Source: Puniceicoccales bacterium (lineage in GTDB: Bacteria; Verrucomicrobiota; Verrucomicrobiia; Opitutales; LL51). Taken from it: DNA of 54,433 nt. The notes below the pieces were generated by a model. The model did no database searches. It worked only from the letters and a program-made list of their open reading frames with translations, and had not been told where the DNA came from. The translations under genes were made by a program, and so were the position numbers. The first letter of the stretch is position 1. Every line of letters starts with the position of its first letter. Location of the stretch: NCBI GenBank assembly GCA_031257405.1, contig JAIROS010000010.1, positions 8,001-62,433 of the forward strand, written 5' to 3'. This document shows positions 41,078-49,592 of this stretch, one piece after another.

Positions 41078-42307
41078 ATGAGAATTTTACGAAAAATTCG
41101 CTACATTTTCAAAAAACAGAGGCGCTATATCCTGCGCGCCATGGATAAATTCGTGCAATTTATCGCCGACGTCCTCTACGACCGAAAAACGACATTCGCC
41201 GCAAAATGCATCGGCATTATTTTACTTCCTTTTTCTTTTATTTTTACATTGATAGTCAAATTGCGCATCTGGTTTTACGGGAAACACTACCTCTACTCGC
41301 AGCCCCTGGGATGCCACGTCATTGTGGTCGGCAATATCACCATGGGCGGGACCGGAAAAACGCCCGTGGCGGAGTACCTAGCCAAATTATTGCGGGCGAT
41401 GGGCCGGCGACCGGCTATCATTAGTCGGGGTTACAAAAGTAAAGGCGAACCGCCGTACCGGAAATTTTTTCGCTGGCTAACCCATTCCCCCGATAAACCA
41501 CCAAAAGTCGTCAGCGACGGAGAAAATGTCCTTTTGGATTCGGAACTCGCCGGCGATGAACCCTATATGTTGGCTAAAAATTTGAAGGGCGTGCCCGTCG
41601 TCGTCGATAAAGATCGTGTGAAGGCCGGGCGCTATGCGATTAGGCGTTTAGGGGCGGACGTGCTGATATTGGACGATGGGTATCAATATTTGCGGCTGCG
41701 TTCGAGTTTACGTCTGGCGCTGATCGACAAAAGTAATCCGTTTGGAAACCACTATCTTTTGCCACGCGGGATTTTGCGGGAACCGTTGGCGCATTTGGAT
41801 CGGGCGTCCTGCATTTTACTGACGAAGTCGGATGGGCGGGAAGATCGGGTATTGGAGGAGAAAATCAGGCGGGTAAATGGCGGGGCGCAGATTGTAGAAT
41901 GTTGCCACAAGCCGTGTTATTTTGTGGTACATTCGACGGGGGAGGTGCGGCCGCTGGAGGTATTGCGTAGGCGGAAGGTGGCGATTTTTTGTGCCATTGC
42001 TTCGCCGGAGGGCTTCGAGCGATTTATACTCAGTCTCGGCGCCCACATTATTTACAAAAAGCGCTACATCGACCACCATCGTTTTACACACAGCGAATTA
42101 TCGCGGATCAATGAGCGGAGTCAAGGAGCGGATTTTTTGGTTACGACGGAAAAGGATGCGGTGCGCATCGTCGGCGATTTTCAGTTTTCGGTACCTCTTT
42201 TTTACATGCGCGTGGAAGTCCAATTTTTGAGGAACGGGGAATGGGTTCAGGAAATTTTGCAACGGACGCTGGATTCGGTGAAAAATCATGAAAAAATGCG
42301 AAAATAG
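41078..42307 (+). CDS. lpxK: tetraacyldisaccharide 4'-kinase
   Basis: LpxK phosphorylates the 4' position of lipid A precursor in the inner membrane. The 409-aa protein starts with a basic segment and one membrane helix, then the P-loop GNITMGGTGKTPVAEYLAK (quoted in part), SRGYKSKGEPPYR and ILDDGYQYLRLRSSL with the family DDGxQ motif. About 50 residues at the N-terminus precede the usual start. It overlaps no gene; rplU begins 37 bases downstream. Confidence 0.95.
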   Translation: MRILRKIRYIFKKQRRYILRAMDKFVQFIADVLYDRKTTFAAKCIGIILLPFSFIFTLIVKLRIWFYGKHYLYSQPLGCHVIVVGNITMGGTGKTPVAEYLAKLLRAMGRRPAIISRGYKSKGEPPYRKFFRWLTHSPDKPPKVVSDGENVLLDSELAGDEPYMLAKNLKGVPVVVDKDRVKAGRYAIRRLGADVLILDDGYQYLRLRSSLRLALIDKSNPFGNHYLLPRGILREPLAHLDRASCILLTKSDGREDRVLEEKIRRVNGGAQIVECCHKPCYFVVHSTGEVRPLEVLRRRKVAIFCAIASPEGFERFILSLGAHIIYKKRYIDHHRFTHSELSRINERSQGADFLVTTEKDAVRIVGDFQFSVPLFYMRVEVQFLRNGEWVQEILQRTLDSVKNHEKMRK

Positions 42308-42344
42308 ACTTGCATGTTCCGCGGCATGCTTTTTATTAGGTAGA

Positions 42345-42659
42345 ATGAAAGCGATTGTCGAGACCCAGGGGCAGCAGTTGATGATCCGCGAGGGCGATAT
42401 TTTATTCGTCAATCGTTACGCCGGATCGAAGGCGGGCGATGTGATTAATTTAAAAAAAGTGTTATGGATCGGGGACGGTCCGGAGGCGAAAATCGGGGCG
42501 CCCTACGTCGAAGGGGCATTTGCTCGGGCGGTTCTCCTGGAAAATAAAAGGGGGAAAAAGATTCGTATTTTCAAAAAGAAGCGTCGCCAGGGTTACGAGC
42601 GTCGCCGCGGGCACCGCCAGGAGCTTTCGGTCATCAAAATTGAATCAATTTCGGCTTGA
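42345..42659 (+). CDS. rplU: 50S ribosomal protein L21
   Basis: L21 of 104 aa: MKAIVETQGQQLMIREGDIL at the start and the basic KKKRRQGYERRRGHRQ core with ELSVIKIESI at the end. The ATG at 42345 is preferred over a GTG at 42288 that overlaps lpxK. It is followed by rpmA, the standard pair. Confidence 0.97.
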   Translation: MKAIVETQGQQLMIREGDILFVNRYAGSKAGDVINLKKVLWIGDGPEAKIGAPYVEGAFARAVLLENKRGKKIRIFKKKRRQGYERRRGHRQELSVIKIESISA

Positions 42660-42680
42660 CATTTGGGGGGAATTTGAAAA

Positions 42681-42926
42681 ATGGCACACAAAAAAGGACA
42701 AGGGACGTCGCGGAATGGTCGCGATAGCACCAGTAAACGTTTGGGCGTGAAGCGCTACAGTGGCGAAAGGGTACGGGCGGGCGGTATTTTGATGCGCCAG
42801 CGGGGGACAAAAATGCGCCCCGGTAAAAACGTTGGTCTGGGGCGAGATTTTACACTTTTTTCGTTACTCGATGGGGTAGTGGAGTGGGATGCAAAACACC
42901 GCCGCGTCAACGTCAATGCCGCCTAG
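42681..42926 (+). CDS. rpmA: 50S ribosomal protein L27
   Basis: L27 of 81 aa. It starts [16 protein letters not shown], the family N-terminus that reaches the peptidyl-transferase centre, and has [21 protein letters not shown] in pieces. GGGAAT-type purines precede the ATG. fabH starts 21 bases after the stop. Confidence 0.97.
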   Translation: MAHKKGQGTSRNGRDSTSKRLGVKRYSGERVRAGGILMRQRGTKMRPGKNVGLGRDFTLFSLLDGVVEWDAKHRRVNVNAA

Positions 42927-42946
42927 AGTACGGAAATTGGAGTTCA

Positions 42947-43930
42947 ATGAAGCGCGTTATAGTTAAGGGAATTGGCTCATATATCCCGGATTGTATCCTT
43001 TCCAACGCCGACCTCGAAGGCATGGTCGATACGACGAACGAGTGGATTGTTTCGCGCACGGGGATCGAGTCGCGCCGGATCTGTCTGGACACGGAAATGA
43101 CGTCGGATCTTTGCCGCGAAGCGGCCCAAAAAGCACTGGAAAATGCTAACATTGCGGTCTGTGACGTCGATTTAATAGTGGTGGCGACGGTGACGCCCGA
43201 TATGCAATTCCCGGCGACGGCCTGCATCGTACAGGAGAAATTGGGATGTGTGGACATTCCTTGTTTTGATCTCAGTGCGGCGTGTTCGGGGTTCATCTAC
43301 GCCATCGACGTGGCGCGCAATTTCCTGATCAACAACCCGGTCATGAAAAATATTCTCGTTATCGGGGCCGATCGCTTTTCCTCCATCGTCGACTGGGAAG
43401 ACCGGAGTACGTGTGTTTTATTTGGTGATGGGGCTGGTGCGGTTATTTTGGCGCGCGACACGGATGATTCGGAAGCGGGCATTCTCGATGTACTGATTGG
43501 GGCCGACGGGCGTTGCGTACGGGATTTGTACTGCCTTGGCTGGGGGGCGTTGGACATTGAAAAAATTGAGAAAAAGGATCGCTGTGTTAAGATGGAAGGG
43601 CGAGCGGTTTTCAGGGAAGCGATCAAGCGGATGAGTGCGGTGATAGAGGACATTTTGTTACGGAATGAGTTAGGGGTAGGGGATGTGGCGTGTGTGATTC
43701 CGCACCAGGCCAATATGCGGATTATTACGGCGATTGCGGAGCGGATAGGCATATCGGAGGAGAAGATGTTTATTAATTTACAGCGCACGGGAAATACGTC
43801 GGCGGCTTCGATTCCCATTGCGATTGACGAGGCGGTACAGATGGAGCGGATACGGTCTGGCGATTTAGTTTTAGCGGTTTCGTTTGGTGGCGGGATAACG
43901 TGGGGTGCTTCTTTGATTCGTTGGAAGTGA
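42947..43930 (+). CDS. fabH: 3-oxoacyl-ACP synthase III
   Basis: FabH condenses acetyl-CoA with malonyl-ACP to start fatty acid synthesis. The 327-aa protein has the thiolase fold with the catalytic Cys in SAACSGF, His in PHQANMRI and Asn in RTGNTSAASIP. TNEWIVSRTGIESRRI is near the start. The ATG at 42947 is chosen because the region upstream is rpmA. The last codons (LIRWK) recur twice just downstream in a duplicated stretch. Confidence 0.97.
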   Translation: MKRVIVKGIGSYIPDCILSNADLEGMVDTTNEWIVSRTGIESRRICLDTEMTSDLCREAAQKALENANIAVCDVDLIVVATVTPDMQFPATACIVQEKLGCVDIPCFDLSAACSGFIYAIDVARNFLINNPVMKNILVIGADRFSSIVDWEDRSTCVLFGDGAGAVILARDTDDSEAGILDVLIGADGRCVRDLYCLGWGALDIEKIEKKDRCVKMEGRAVFREAIKRMSAVIEDILLRNELGVGDVACVIPHQANMRIITAIAERIGISEEKMFINLQRTGNTSAASIPIAIDEAVQMERIRSGDLVLAVSFGGGITWGASLIRWK

Positions 43931-43936
43931 GGATTT

Positions 43937-44029
43937 ATTTGGAGATTTTTTGATTCATTGGGAGTGAGAATTTTTATTGCTGAAGGGCGAAGGTTTGTTT
44001 ATTTTTCGGAGTATGTTGAATTGGCTGCG
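43937..44029. repeat. tandem duplication before the bamD-like gene, left copy
   Basis: Matches 44066-44159 with an offset of 129-130 at high identity, including TTTTTCGGAGTATGTTGA and TTGGCTGCG. It contains a copy of the start region of the downstream gene. The sequence TTTGATTC(G/A)TTGG(A/G)AGTGA is also present three times: at the fabH end, at about 43949, and at about 44080. Confidence 0.9.
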
Positions 44030-44065
44030 TTCGATGGATTTTGGTATTTTTTGGGAAGGGGAATA

Positions 44066-44159
44066 ATTTGGAGATTTTTTTGATTCATTGGGAGTGAGAA
44101 TTTTTATTGCTGGGGAGCAAAGGTTTGTTTATTTTTCGGAGTATGTTGAGTTGGCTGCG
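44066..44159. repeat. tandem duplication before the bamD-like gene, right copy
   Basis: Partner of 43937-44029. It includes the likely start codon of the downstream gene (ATG at 44143), so the duplication has doubled the leader and first codons. Confidence 0.9.
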
Positions 44160-45300
44160 CTTGGGGGTATTTTTTGTAATGATTGGGGCGCTGGTGCCGT
44201 GCTTCGCCAGATCGCACGTGTCCGTATGCAGGGAGCGCAAAAGGCGATCGAAAATAGTGGAGCAGCGGAAGGTATCTCTGGCGGATTTGGTGAGCCAGGC
44301 CCAGAACGCAGTCGCGCGCAATGATTCGAAACAAGCGTTAAAATTATATGAAAAAATTTGCAAAGATTATAAAACGAGTGGCGAGGCCCCCGGCGCTTAC
44401 TATGCCCGCGGATTGCTCTACGAAAATAATCAACAGTTTACGTCGGCGATCCAGATGTTTACGAAAATTGTGAGGCGTTATCCGGAAAGCGTGTGGTTTA
44501 TGCCGGCGGTGGAGCGCTATTTTCGGATTGCCAAAAAACTCCAGCAGGGGGTTAGGCCACGTTATTTTGGGACCATTCCGGGGTTTCGCGACTACGATTC
44601 TGCGGTAAAAAATTATGAATTAGTTGTAAAATATGCGCCCTATAGTCACTACGCGCCGCTGGCCCTCGTCGAGATCGCGGATTTGCACGTTCGCGGGAAG
44701 CGCTACGATCTGGCCATCACCTCCTTGGAACAGCTCGTCGACGCCTATCCCGATTCCGTCGAAGTCCCCCACGCTTACTTGAAAATCGCGGAAATTTACG
44801 GCAGCATGGTGAGGGGGGACGAGTATAATCAGGGGGGGGCGGTGGCGGCGCGGCGCTATTACGGCGAGTTTTGTTTACTGTTCCCCAGCCACGAAAAAGT
44901 ACTTTTTGCCCGAAATGAGATGCAAAATTTGTCGGAATCGATTGTGCGGTCCAAGGTAACGCTGGGCGATTTTTATTTCAACGCGTTTTACAACGAAAGG
45001 GCGGCGACAATCCTTTATCGATCGGCGATAGCCTATGATCCCGAAGCGGCGGGGGCGCAGGTAGCCCGGGGGAAAATTCGGGAAATACTCGACGGAGCAA
45101 AGCCAAAATCGACGCCCATCGATTTCCTTTTCCCCCCCTATAAACCCCAAAGTAACGACGAATTTGTTTACGGTGCGACGGTTTTAGATCGCGTTATGGA
45201 CCAGAAGGAGGGCCGCGTCGACGCCACGGATCGGGCGAGTGTGACGCCGTTTATAAAGTCCGAAAATGTTGGCGCCGTTGACGAAAGCGAAATGGGTTAG
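44143..45300 (+). CDS. bamD: BamD-like outer membrane assembly TPR protein
   Basis: BamD is a lipoprotein of the BAM complex with five TPR units. This 385-aa protein has an N-terminal hydrophobic segment (LRLGVFFVMIGALVPCF) and TPR-like helices from about residue 60 (ALKLYEKICKDYKTSGEAP, AIQMFTKIVRRYPES, AVKNYELVVKYAP, AITSLEQLVDAYPDS). The possible lipobox ALVPC has Pro before Cys, which is atypical. It is longer than classical BamD, with a C-terminal tail of unknown role. A start at 44107 (TTG) is also possible. lptE follows after seven bases. Confidence 0.75.
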   Translation: MLSWLRLGVFFVMIGALVPCFARSHVSVCRERKRRSKIVEQRKVSLADLVSQAQNAVARNDSKQALKLYEKICKDYKTSGEAPGAYYARGLLYENNQQFTSAIQMFTKIVRRYPESVWFMPAVERYFRIAKKLQQGVRPRYFGTIPGFRDYDSAVKNYELVVKYAPYSHYAPLALVEIADLHVRGKRYDLAITSLEQLVDAYPDSVEVPHAYLKIAEIYGSMVRGDEYNQGGAVAARRYYGEFCLLFPSHEKVLFARNEMQNLSESIVRSKVTLGDFYFNAFYNERAATILYRSAIAYDPEAAGAQVARGKIREILDGAKPKSTPIDFLFPPYKPQSNDEFVYGATVLDRVMDQKEGRVDATDRASVTPFIKSENVGAVDESEMG

Positions 45301-45307
45301 GGGATTG

Positions 45308-45808
45308 ATGGGCCGCGTGCGTTTTTTTTTATTTTTTTCGGGGGCGATTTTTTCGGGATGCGCGACCTATCACCGCGGGGTATCGGCGGGCGCCGGCCCG
45401 GGATCGATTTGTATAGAACCGGTAAAAAATAGTTCCCTCTGCCCCAAAGCTTCGGGGACGCTTGCGGCCCAATTAGTAAAAAAAATTCAGCAAAATACGC
45501 CCTGGAAATTGGCCGGTAAAGGTGCGGCCCAATCGCATTTATGCGTGGAAATTATTGATTTTCGGCGGGAAAATTTCGCCTACGACGCTGCGGATACCTC
45601 GAACGTTTTGTCCATAAATTTCCATGTCGCCGCAGAGTGTACGCTGACCGGACAGGACGGACGCCCTATTTTAGATCGGCAGCGCGTCGAAACGGCAATG
45701 AATTTGGAAAAACAAACGGATTTTCTCACGTCGCAAGACCAGGCCATTCCCCAACTCATGGAGCGCCTCGCCAAGGAAATTTGTGCGCTTCTGGTCAATA
45801 TTTGGTAA
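45308..45808 (+). CDS. lptE: LPS-assembly lipoprotein LptE-like
   Basis: LptE is the lipoprotein plug of the outer-membrane LptD barrel. The 166-aa protein has a lipobox (AIFSGC) after a hydrophobic segment, then GSICIEPVKNSSLCPKASGTLAAQL in pieces, the early beta-strand typical of LptE, and a C-terminal helix. The ATG at 45308 gives the signal peptide MGRVRFFLFFSGAIFSGC. The sequence is weakly conserved, as usual, so a related outer-membrane lipoprotein is possible. It is followed by prmA. Confidence 0.7.
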   Translation: MGRVRFFLFFSGAIFSGCATYHRGVSAGAGPGSICIEPVKNSSLCPKASGTLAAQLVKKIQQNTPWKLAGKGAAQSHLCVEIIDFRRENFAYDAADTSNVLSINFHVAAECTLTGQDGRPILDRQRVETAMNLEKQTDFLTSQDQAIPQLMERLAKEICALLVNIW

Positions 45809-45822
45809 ACGGAGTAACGCGG

Positions 45823-46746
45823 ATGGAACATATTTTTACAACCCAAAAGTCAAGCAATTTACAGGATAAATCGAGTGTGAATAAAGTTTTTTTAAATTTG
45901 TCGCCGGAAGAAGCAACCGCCGTCGAAAGGGCATTTTCCGAAGAGGAGCAGGGCCAGTGGGTGATCGAAAAAACAGACCAACAATGCCAGTTGTGCGGAT
46001 ATTTTGACGGAAATTTTCAAGAATTTTGGCAAATTTTACAAAAGCGAATCCCCCTATTGGCCACAAAAACATTGACCCACGAGGAACTCCCCGCGCGCGA
46101 GTGGCAGGAGGAATATAAGCGGTTTTTGGAGCCTTTTCAGCTGGGCTGCCTGCACGTCGTCCCCGTTTGGGAGCGGCCGAATTACGCGGTGCCAGACGGC
46201 CAATTTGCCGTCTATTTGGATGCCGAAATGGCTTTCGGGACGGGTGCCCACGAAACGACAAAATTATGTTTGGCGCGCATTGTCGACTACAGAAATTTGT
46301 TTAAAAGCACGCTATTTTTGAAGAAGGTGATCGACGTCGGCTGCGGTTCGGGGATCCTCTCCATAGCGGCCGCGAAACTCGGATTCGGACGCGTTTACGG
46401 CTTTGACCACGATCCGGAAGCGGTCGGGATCAGCGAGAAAAATGCGCGGCAAAATGGGGTATCGTCCGTTGAATTTTCTGTAGCGGGCATTAGTGCGGGG
46501 ATTTTGGGGCATCAGGCGGACCTGATCGTTGCCAATATTTTGGCGCCGGTTTTGATTGCCCACGCGCCGCTGCTGGTTAACACCGTCAAGCGGTACGGGA
46601 TTTTGTCGCTGAGTGGCGTGCTCGATGGGGAAGTGGAGGCGGTCAAAGCTGCATTTAAGCCGCTGGTGGAGCGCCATTGGGACGGTTCCATTTCCAATAC
46701 GAAAACAATGGGCCAGTGGAGCGAAATTGCTTACATCCGGACCTGA
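45823..46746 (+). CDS. prmA: ribosomal protein L11 methyltransferase
   Basis: PrmA trimethylates ribosomal protein L11. The 307-aa protein has an N-terminal domain, then the SAM-binding core with FGTGAHETTKL, DVGCGSGILSIAAAKLG and the N-[IVL]-L-A motif in IVANILAPVLI. The ATG at 45823 is preceded by GGAG; a longer frame from 45637 lies inside lptE and is not real. Confidence 0.93.
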   Translation: MEHIFTTQKSSNLQDKSSVNKVFLNLSPEEATAVERAFSEEEQGQWVIEKTDQQCQLCGYFDGNFQEFWQILQKRIPLLATKTLTHEELPAREWQEEYKRFLEPFQLGCLHVVPVWERPNYAVPDGQFAVYLDAEMAFGTGAHETTKLCLARIVDYRNLFKSTLFLKKVIDVGCGSGILSIAAAKLGFGRVYGFDHDPEAVGISEKNARQNGVSSVEFSVAGISAGILGHQADLIVANILAPVLIAHAPLLVNTVKRYGILSLSGVLDGEVEAVKAAFKPLVERHWDGSISNTKTMGQWSEIAYIRT

Positions 46747-46803
46747 ATACCGTATCGTGGGGCGTTGAAAAAATTTAGGGTTTGAAGATTTGCAAAATCC
46801 TGC

Positions 46804-48576
46804 ATGTTAAAAGCCATGCGTGATTGCCGGATGAGTGCGTGGAGTTTGTTCGATTATTTTAAATTCCTTAAAAAAACAAAGAAAGATGTGGCCATCGCGA
46901 TCGTTATGGGGGTGATTCGCGGGTTATCGAGCGGTTTTGGCATCCCCGTTATCCTCAAATATTCCTCGAGCATTTTGTTTGGTGACCAGGCGGTTGACGG
47001 CGTTGTACTGACAATGCTTGCGCTATTGCCCATGTTTGTTATGTTTGTTCGGGGGGTTTCTGGATTTTTGAGTTCCTATTATTTTGCGGCTTGCGGGCAA
47101 CACATCGTGGAAGAGCTACGCATGATGATTTTCCAAAAAATTCAACGGTTACACATCGGTTTTTTCAACGACTGTCCGCCGGCGGAGCTGATTTCCCGGT
47201 CCATTAACGCCAGTACCATTATTCAGAGCAATTTGGTGGACATTTCCCTCGACATCATTACGCAGCCGATGGCGCTTTTGGGGGCGATCGGTTATCTGAT
47301 TTACCTTTGCGTGGAGGAGTCGGATTTGGTTATTTTACTTTTATTTTTAACGGCTTTACCGATTTTTATTTTTCCGATTCGGAAGATTGGGCAACGTTTG
47401 CGGCGGAAGTCGGGGCAGATGCAGGGGCGGACCGCGGAGATTATCAACAGGCTCAACCACAATTTAGCGGCGATCAAGGAGGTACGGGCTTTTGGTTTAG
47501 AGAAGCAGGAGGCGGGGAATTATCGTCGGGCGTGCCATGCTTTTTCGGACGCTTTTTTGAAGGTCATTAAGTACCAGCTGATTGTGGCGCCGCTCGTCGA
47601 AATTATTTCGGCTATTGGCGTTGGTTTTGCGATGTTTTACGCCTATGAGCGCGGATTGAGGCTAGAAGTTTTCATGTCTTTGGCGACGGCACTTTATTTT
47701 GGCTACGATGCGATCAAGCGTTTGGGGGACATCAGCAATAAGATTCAGACTAGTGTAGCGGCTGTGGATCGGATTGAAGCGATTTTGAACGAGCCGGAAA
47801 AAATTGTGGATCCGCGGAATCCGGTGTGTGTCGGGAAGTTGCGTGGCGACATAAAATTTCGCGACGTCGTCTTTTCCTACGCTCGGAATAGGGAAGTTTT
47901 AAGGAAAATCAATGTGGAGATGGCTCACGGCAGGACGTACGCGCTCGTTGGGGCGAGTGGGGCTGGGAAATCGACTTTTGTCAATATGATTTTACGTTTT
48001 TACGATCCGGATCAGGGAAGTATTTGCGTAGACGACATCGATTTGCGCGAGATGGCTAAAGCCGATTTACGCCGCAATATTGGTTATGTGCCTCAGGACC
48101 CCGCACTGATTAATGACACAATTTTTAACAATATTATTTGGGGGAAGCCCGGCGCTTCGGAGGCGGAGGTGATCGAGGCGTCCCGAAAAGCTTACGCCCA
48201 CGATTTTATTGTGCAGATGGAGAATGGCTACGATACGATTATTGGCGAATCCGGCAATTGTTTAAGTGGGGGGCAGCGGCAGCGACTCGCGTTAGCCCGC
48301 GTATTTCTCCGAGATTCCCCGATTTTAATTTTCGACGAAGCGACATCGGCATTGGATTCCGAGAGTCAGCAGGCGATTTACCAAGCGATTAAAAATTTAG
48401 CAAACGATAAAACGATTATTATGATTTCCCACCGATTCAGCATGATGTCGATTGTCGACGAGGTATTCGTTTTTTCCCACGGGAGGATCGTCGAGAGCGG
48501 GTCCCACGGGAATTTATTAGCCGGGGACACTTTGTATCGCAAATTGTACGAAAAACAGCAAGTAATAGGGGCATGA
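46804..48576 (+). CDS. MsbA-like ABC exporter (fused TM and ATPase)
   Basis: A 590-aa half-transporter with six membrane helices followed by the ATPase: Walker A GASGAGKST, Q-loop VPQDPALI, signature LSGGQRQRLALAR, Walker B ILIFDEATSALD and the switch HRF. In this setting, directly upstream of and overlapping hldD, it is a good candidate for the lipid A flippase MsbA, but the type I exporter family is large. ATGA overlap with hldD suggests coupling. Confidence 0.85.
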   Translation: MLKAMRDCRMSAWSLFDYFKFLKKTKKDVAIAIVMGVIRGLSSGFGIPVILKYSSSILFGDQAVDGVVLTMLALLPMFVMFVRGVSGFLSSYYFAACGQHIVEELRMMIFQKIQRLHIGFFNDCPPAELISRSINASTIIQSNLVDISLDIITQPMALLGAIGYLIYLCVEESDLVILLLFLTALPIFIFPIRKIGQRLRRKSGQMQGRTAEIINRLNHNLAAIKEVRAFGLEKQEAGNYRRACHAFSDAFLKVIKYQLIVAPLVEIISAIGVGFAMFYAYERGLRLEVFMSLATALYFGYDAIKRLGDISNKIQTSVAAVDRIEAILNEPEKIVDPRNPVCVGKLRGDIKFRDVVFSYARNREVLRKINVEMAHGRTYALVGASGAGKSTFVNMILRFYDPDQGSICVDDIDLREMAKADLRRNIGYVPQDPALINDTIFNNIIWGKPGASEAEVIEASRKAYAHDFIVQMENGYDTIIGESGNCLSGGQRQRLALARVFLRDSPILIFDEATSALDSESQQAIYQAIKNLANDKTIIMISHRFSMMSIVDEVFVFSHGRIVESGSHGNLLAGDTLYRKLYEKQQVIGA

Positions 48577-49574
48577 GGGTCGGCGAAGGTAAAATTTTAG
48601 TCACGGGCGGCGCAGGCATGATCGGCAGTGCCGTCGTTTGGGCGCTTAACCGTTTAAACCTGGAAAATATCGTTATTTGCGACCGGTTGGCTAATGATGA
48701 TCGCTATAAAAATCTTATATCCCTGCGCTTCTGCGACTACGTCGACGCGGATGACCTGTTTACTTATTTGGCGGGGCCCGAAAGCGGCGATATTAAAACG
48801 ATTTTCCATTTGGGGGCCTGCGCGGATACGACCGAGACCGATGGCCGATTTTTAATGAAAAATAACTTCGAATTTACAAAAAATCTGGCGCAATTTGCGG
48901 TGGCGCGTGGGGTACGTTTCGTCTACGCTTCTTCGGCGGCGACCTATGGCGATGGCAGTCGGGGGATGGAAGACGGCGAATCGGACCTGAAAAAATTGCG
49001 CCCCCTGAATATGTACGCCTATTCTAAACATTTATTTGACGTTTACAGCCGCTCGCGGGGGATGAAATTGTACGGCGCGAAGTATTTCAATGTTTTTGGG
49101 CCCAATGAAAATCACAAGGCGCACATGGTGAGTATGGTGGCGCGCGCTTACCGGCAGATTTGCGAGACGGGGACGGTCCAGCTCTTCAAAAGTTACCACC
49201 CGCAGTACGCCGACGGCTGCCAGCGGCGAGATTTTTTGTACGTAAAAGATGCGGCTCAGATGACCATTTTTTTGGGGGACGTCCCGGAGAAAATCGATGG
49301 GCGCGAGACGGCCGGGATTTACAATTTTGCATCCGGCGAAGCGAGTACGTGGCTCGAGTTAGTCGATCCGGTTTTTGAGGTTTTGGGCAAGCCGCCCCGC
49401 GTCGAATTCATCGAAATGCCGGAAAATTTGCGCCAAAAATATCAATATTATACCCGCGGTGACATCCAAAAATTGCGTGCGATTGGCTACACTGCTGCAA
49501 TAACGCCCCTAAAAAAGGCGGTGACGGATTATGTTTCGAATTATTTGGCCCCGAAAAGGCGCCTGGGGGAGTAG
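48573..49574 (+). CDS. hldD: ADP-L-glycero-D-manno-heptose 6-epimerase
   Basis: HldD epimerises ADP-heptose at C6, the last step before heptosyl transfer to the LPS core. The 333-aa short-chain dehydrogenase fold has the GxxGxxG-type GGAGMIGSAV near the start, HLGACADTTETDG and YASSAATYG, then the catalytic YAYSKHLFDVY and NVFGPNE. It supports a complete heptose route with the GmhB-like and adenylyltransferase genes. The ATG overlaps the exporter stop. Confidence 0.95.
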   Translation: MRVGEGKILVTGGAGMIGSAVVWALNRLNLENIVICDRLANDDRYKNLISLRFCDYVDADDLFTYLAGPESGDIKTIFHLGACADTTETDGRFLMKNNFEFTKNLAQFAVARGVRFVYASSAATYGDGSRGMEDGESDLKKLRPLNMYAYSKHLFDVYSRSRGMKLYGAKYFNVFGPNENHKAHMVSMVARAYRQICETGTVQLFKSYHPQYADGCQRRDFLYVKDAAQMTIFLGDVPEKIDGRETAGIYNFASGEASTWLELVDPVFEVLGKPPRVEFIEMPENLRQKYQYYTRGDIQKLRAIGYTAAITPLKKAVTDYVSNYLAPKRRLGE

Positions 49575-49592
49575 CGTTGGAGAACTGTAATT

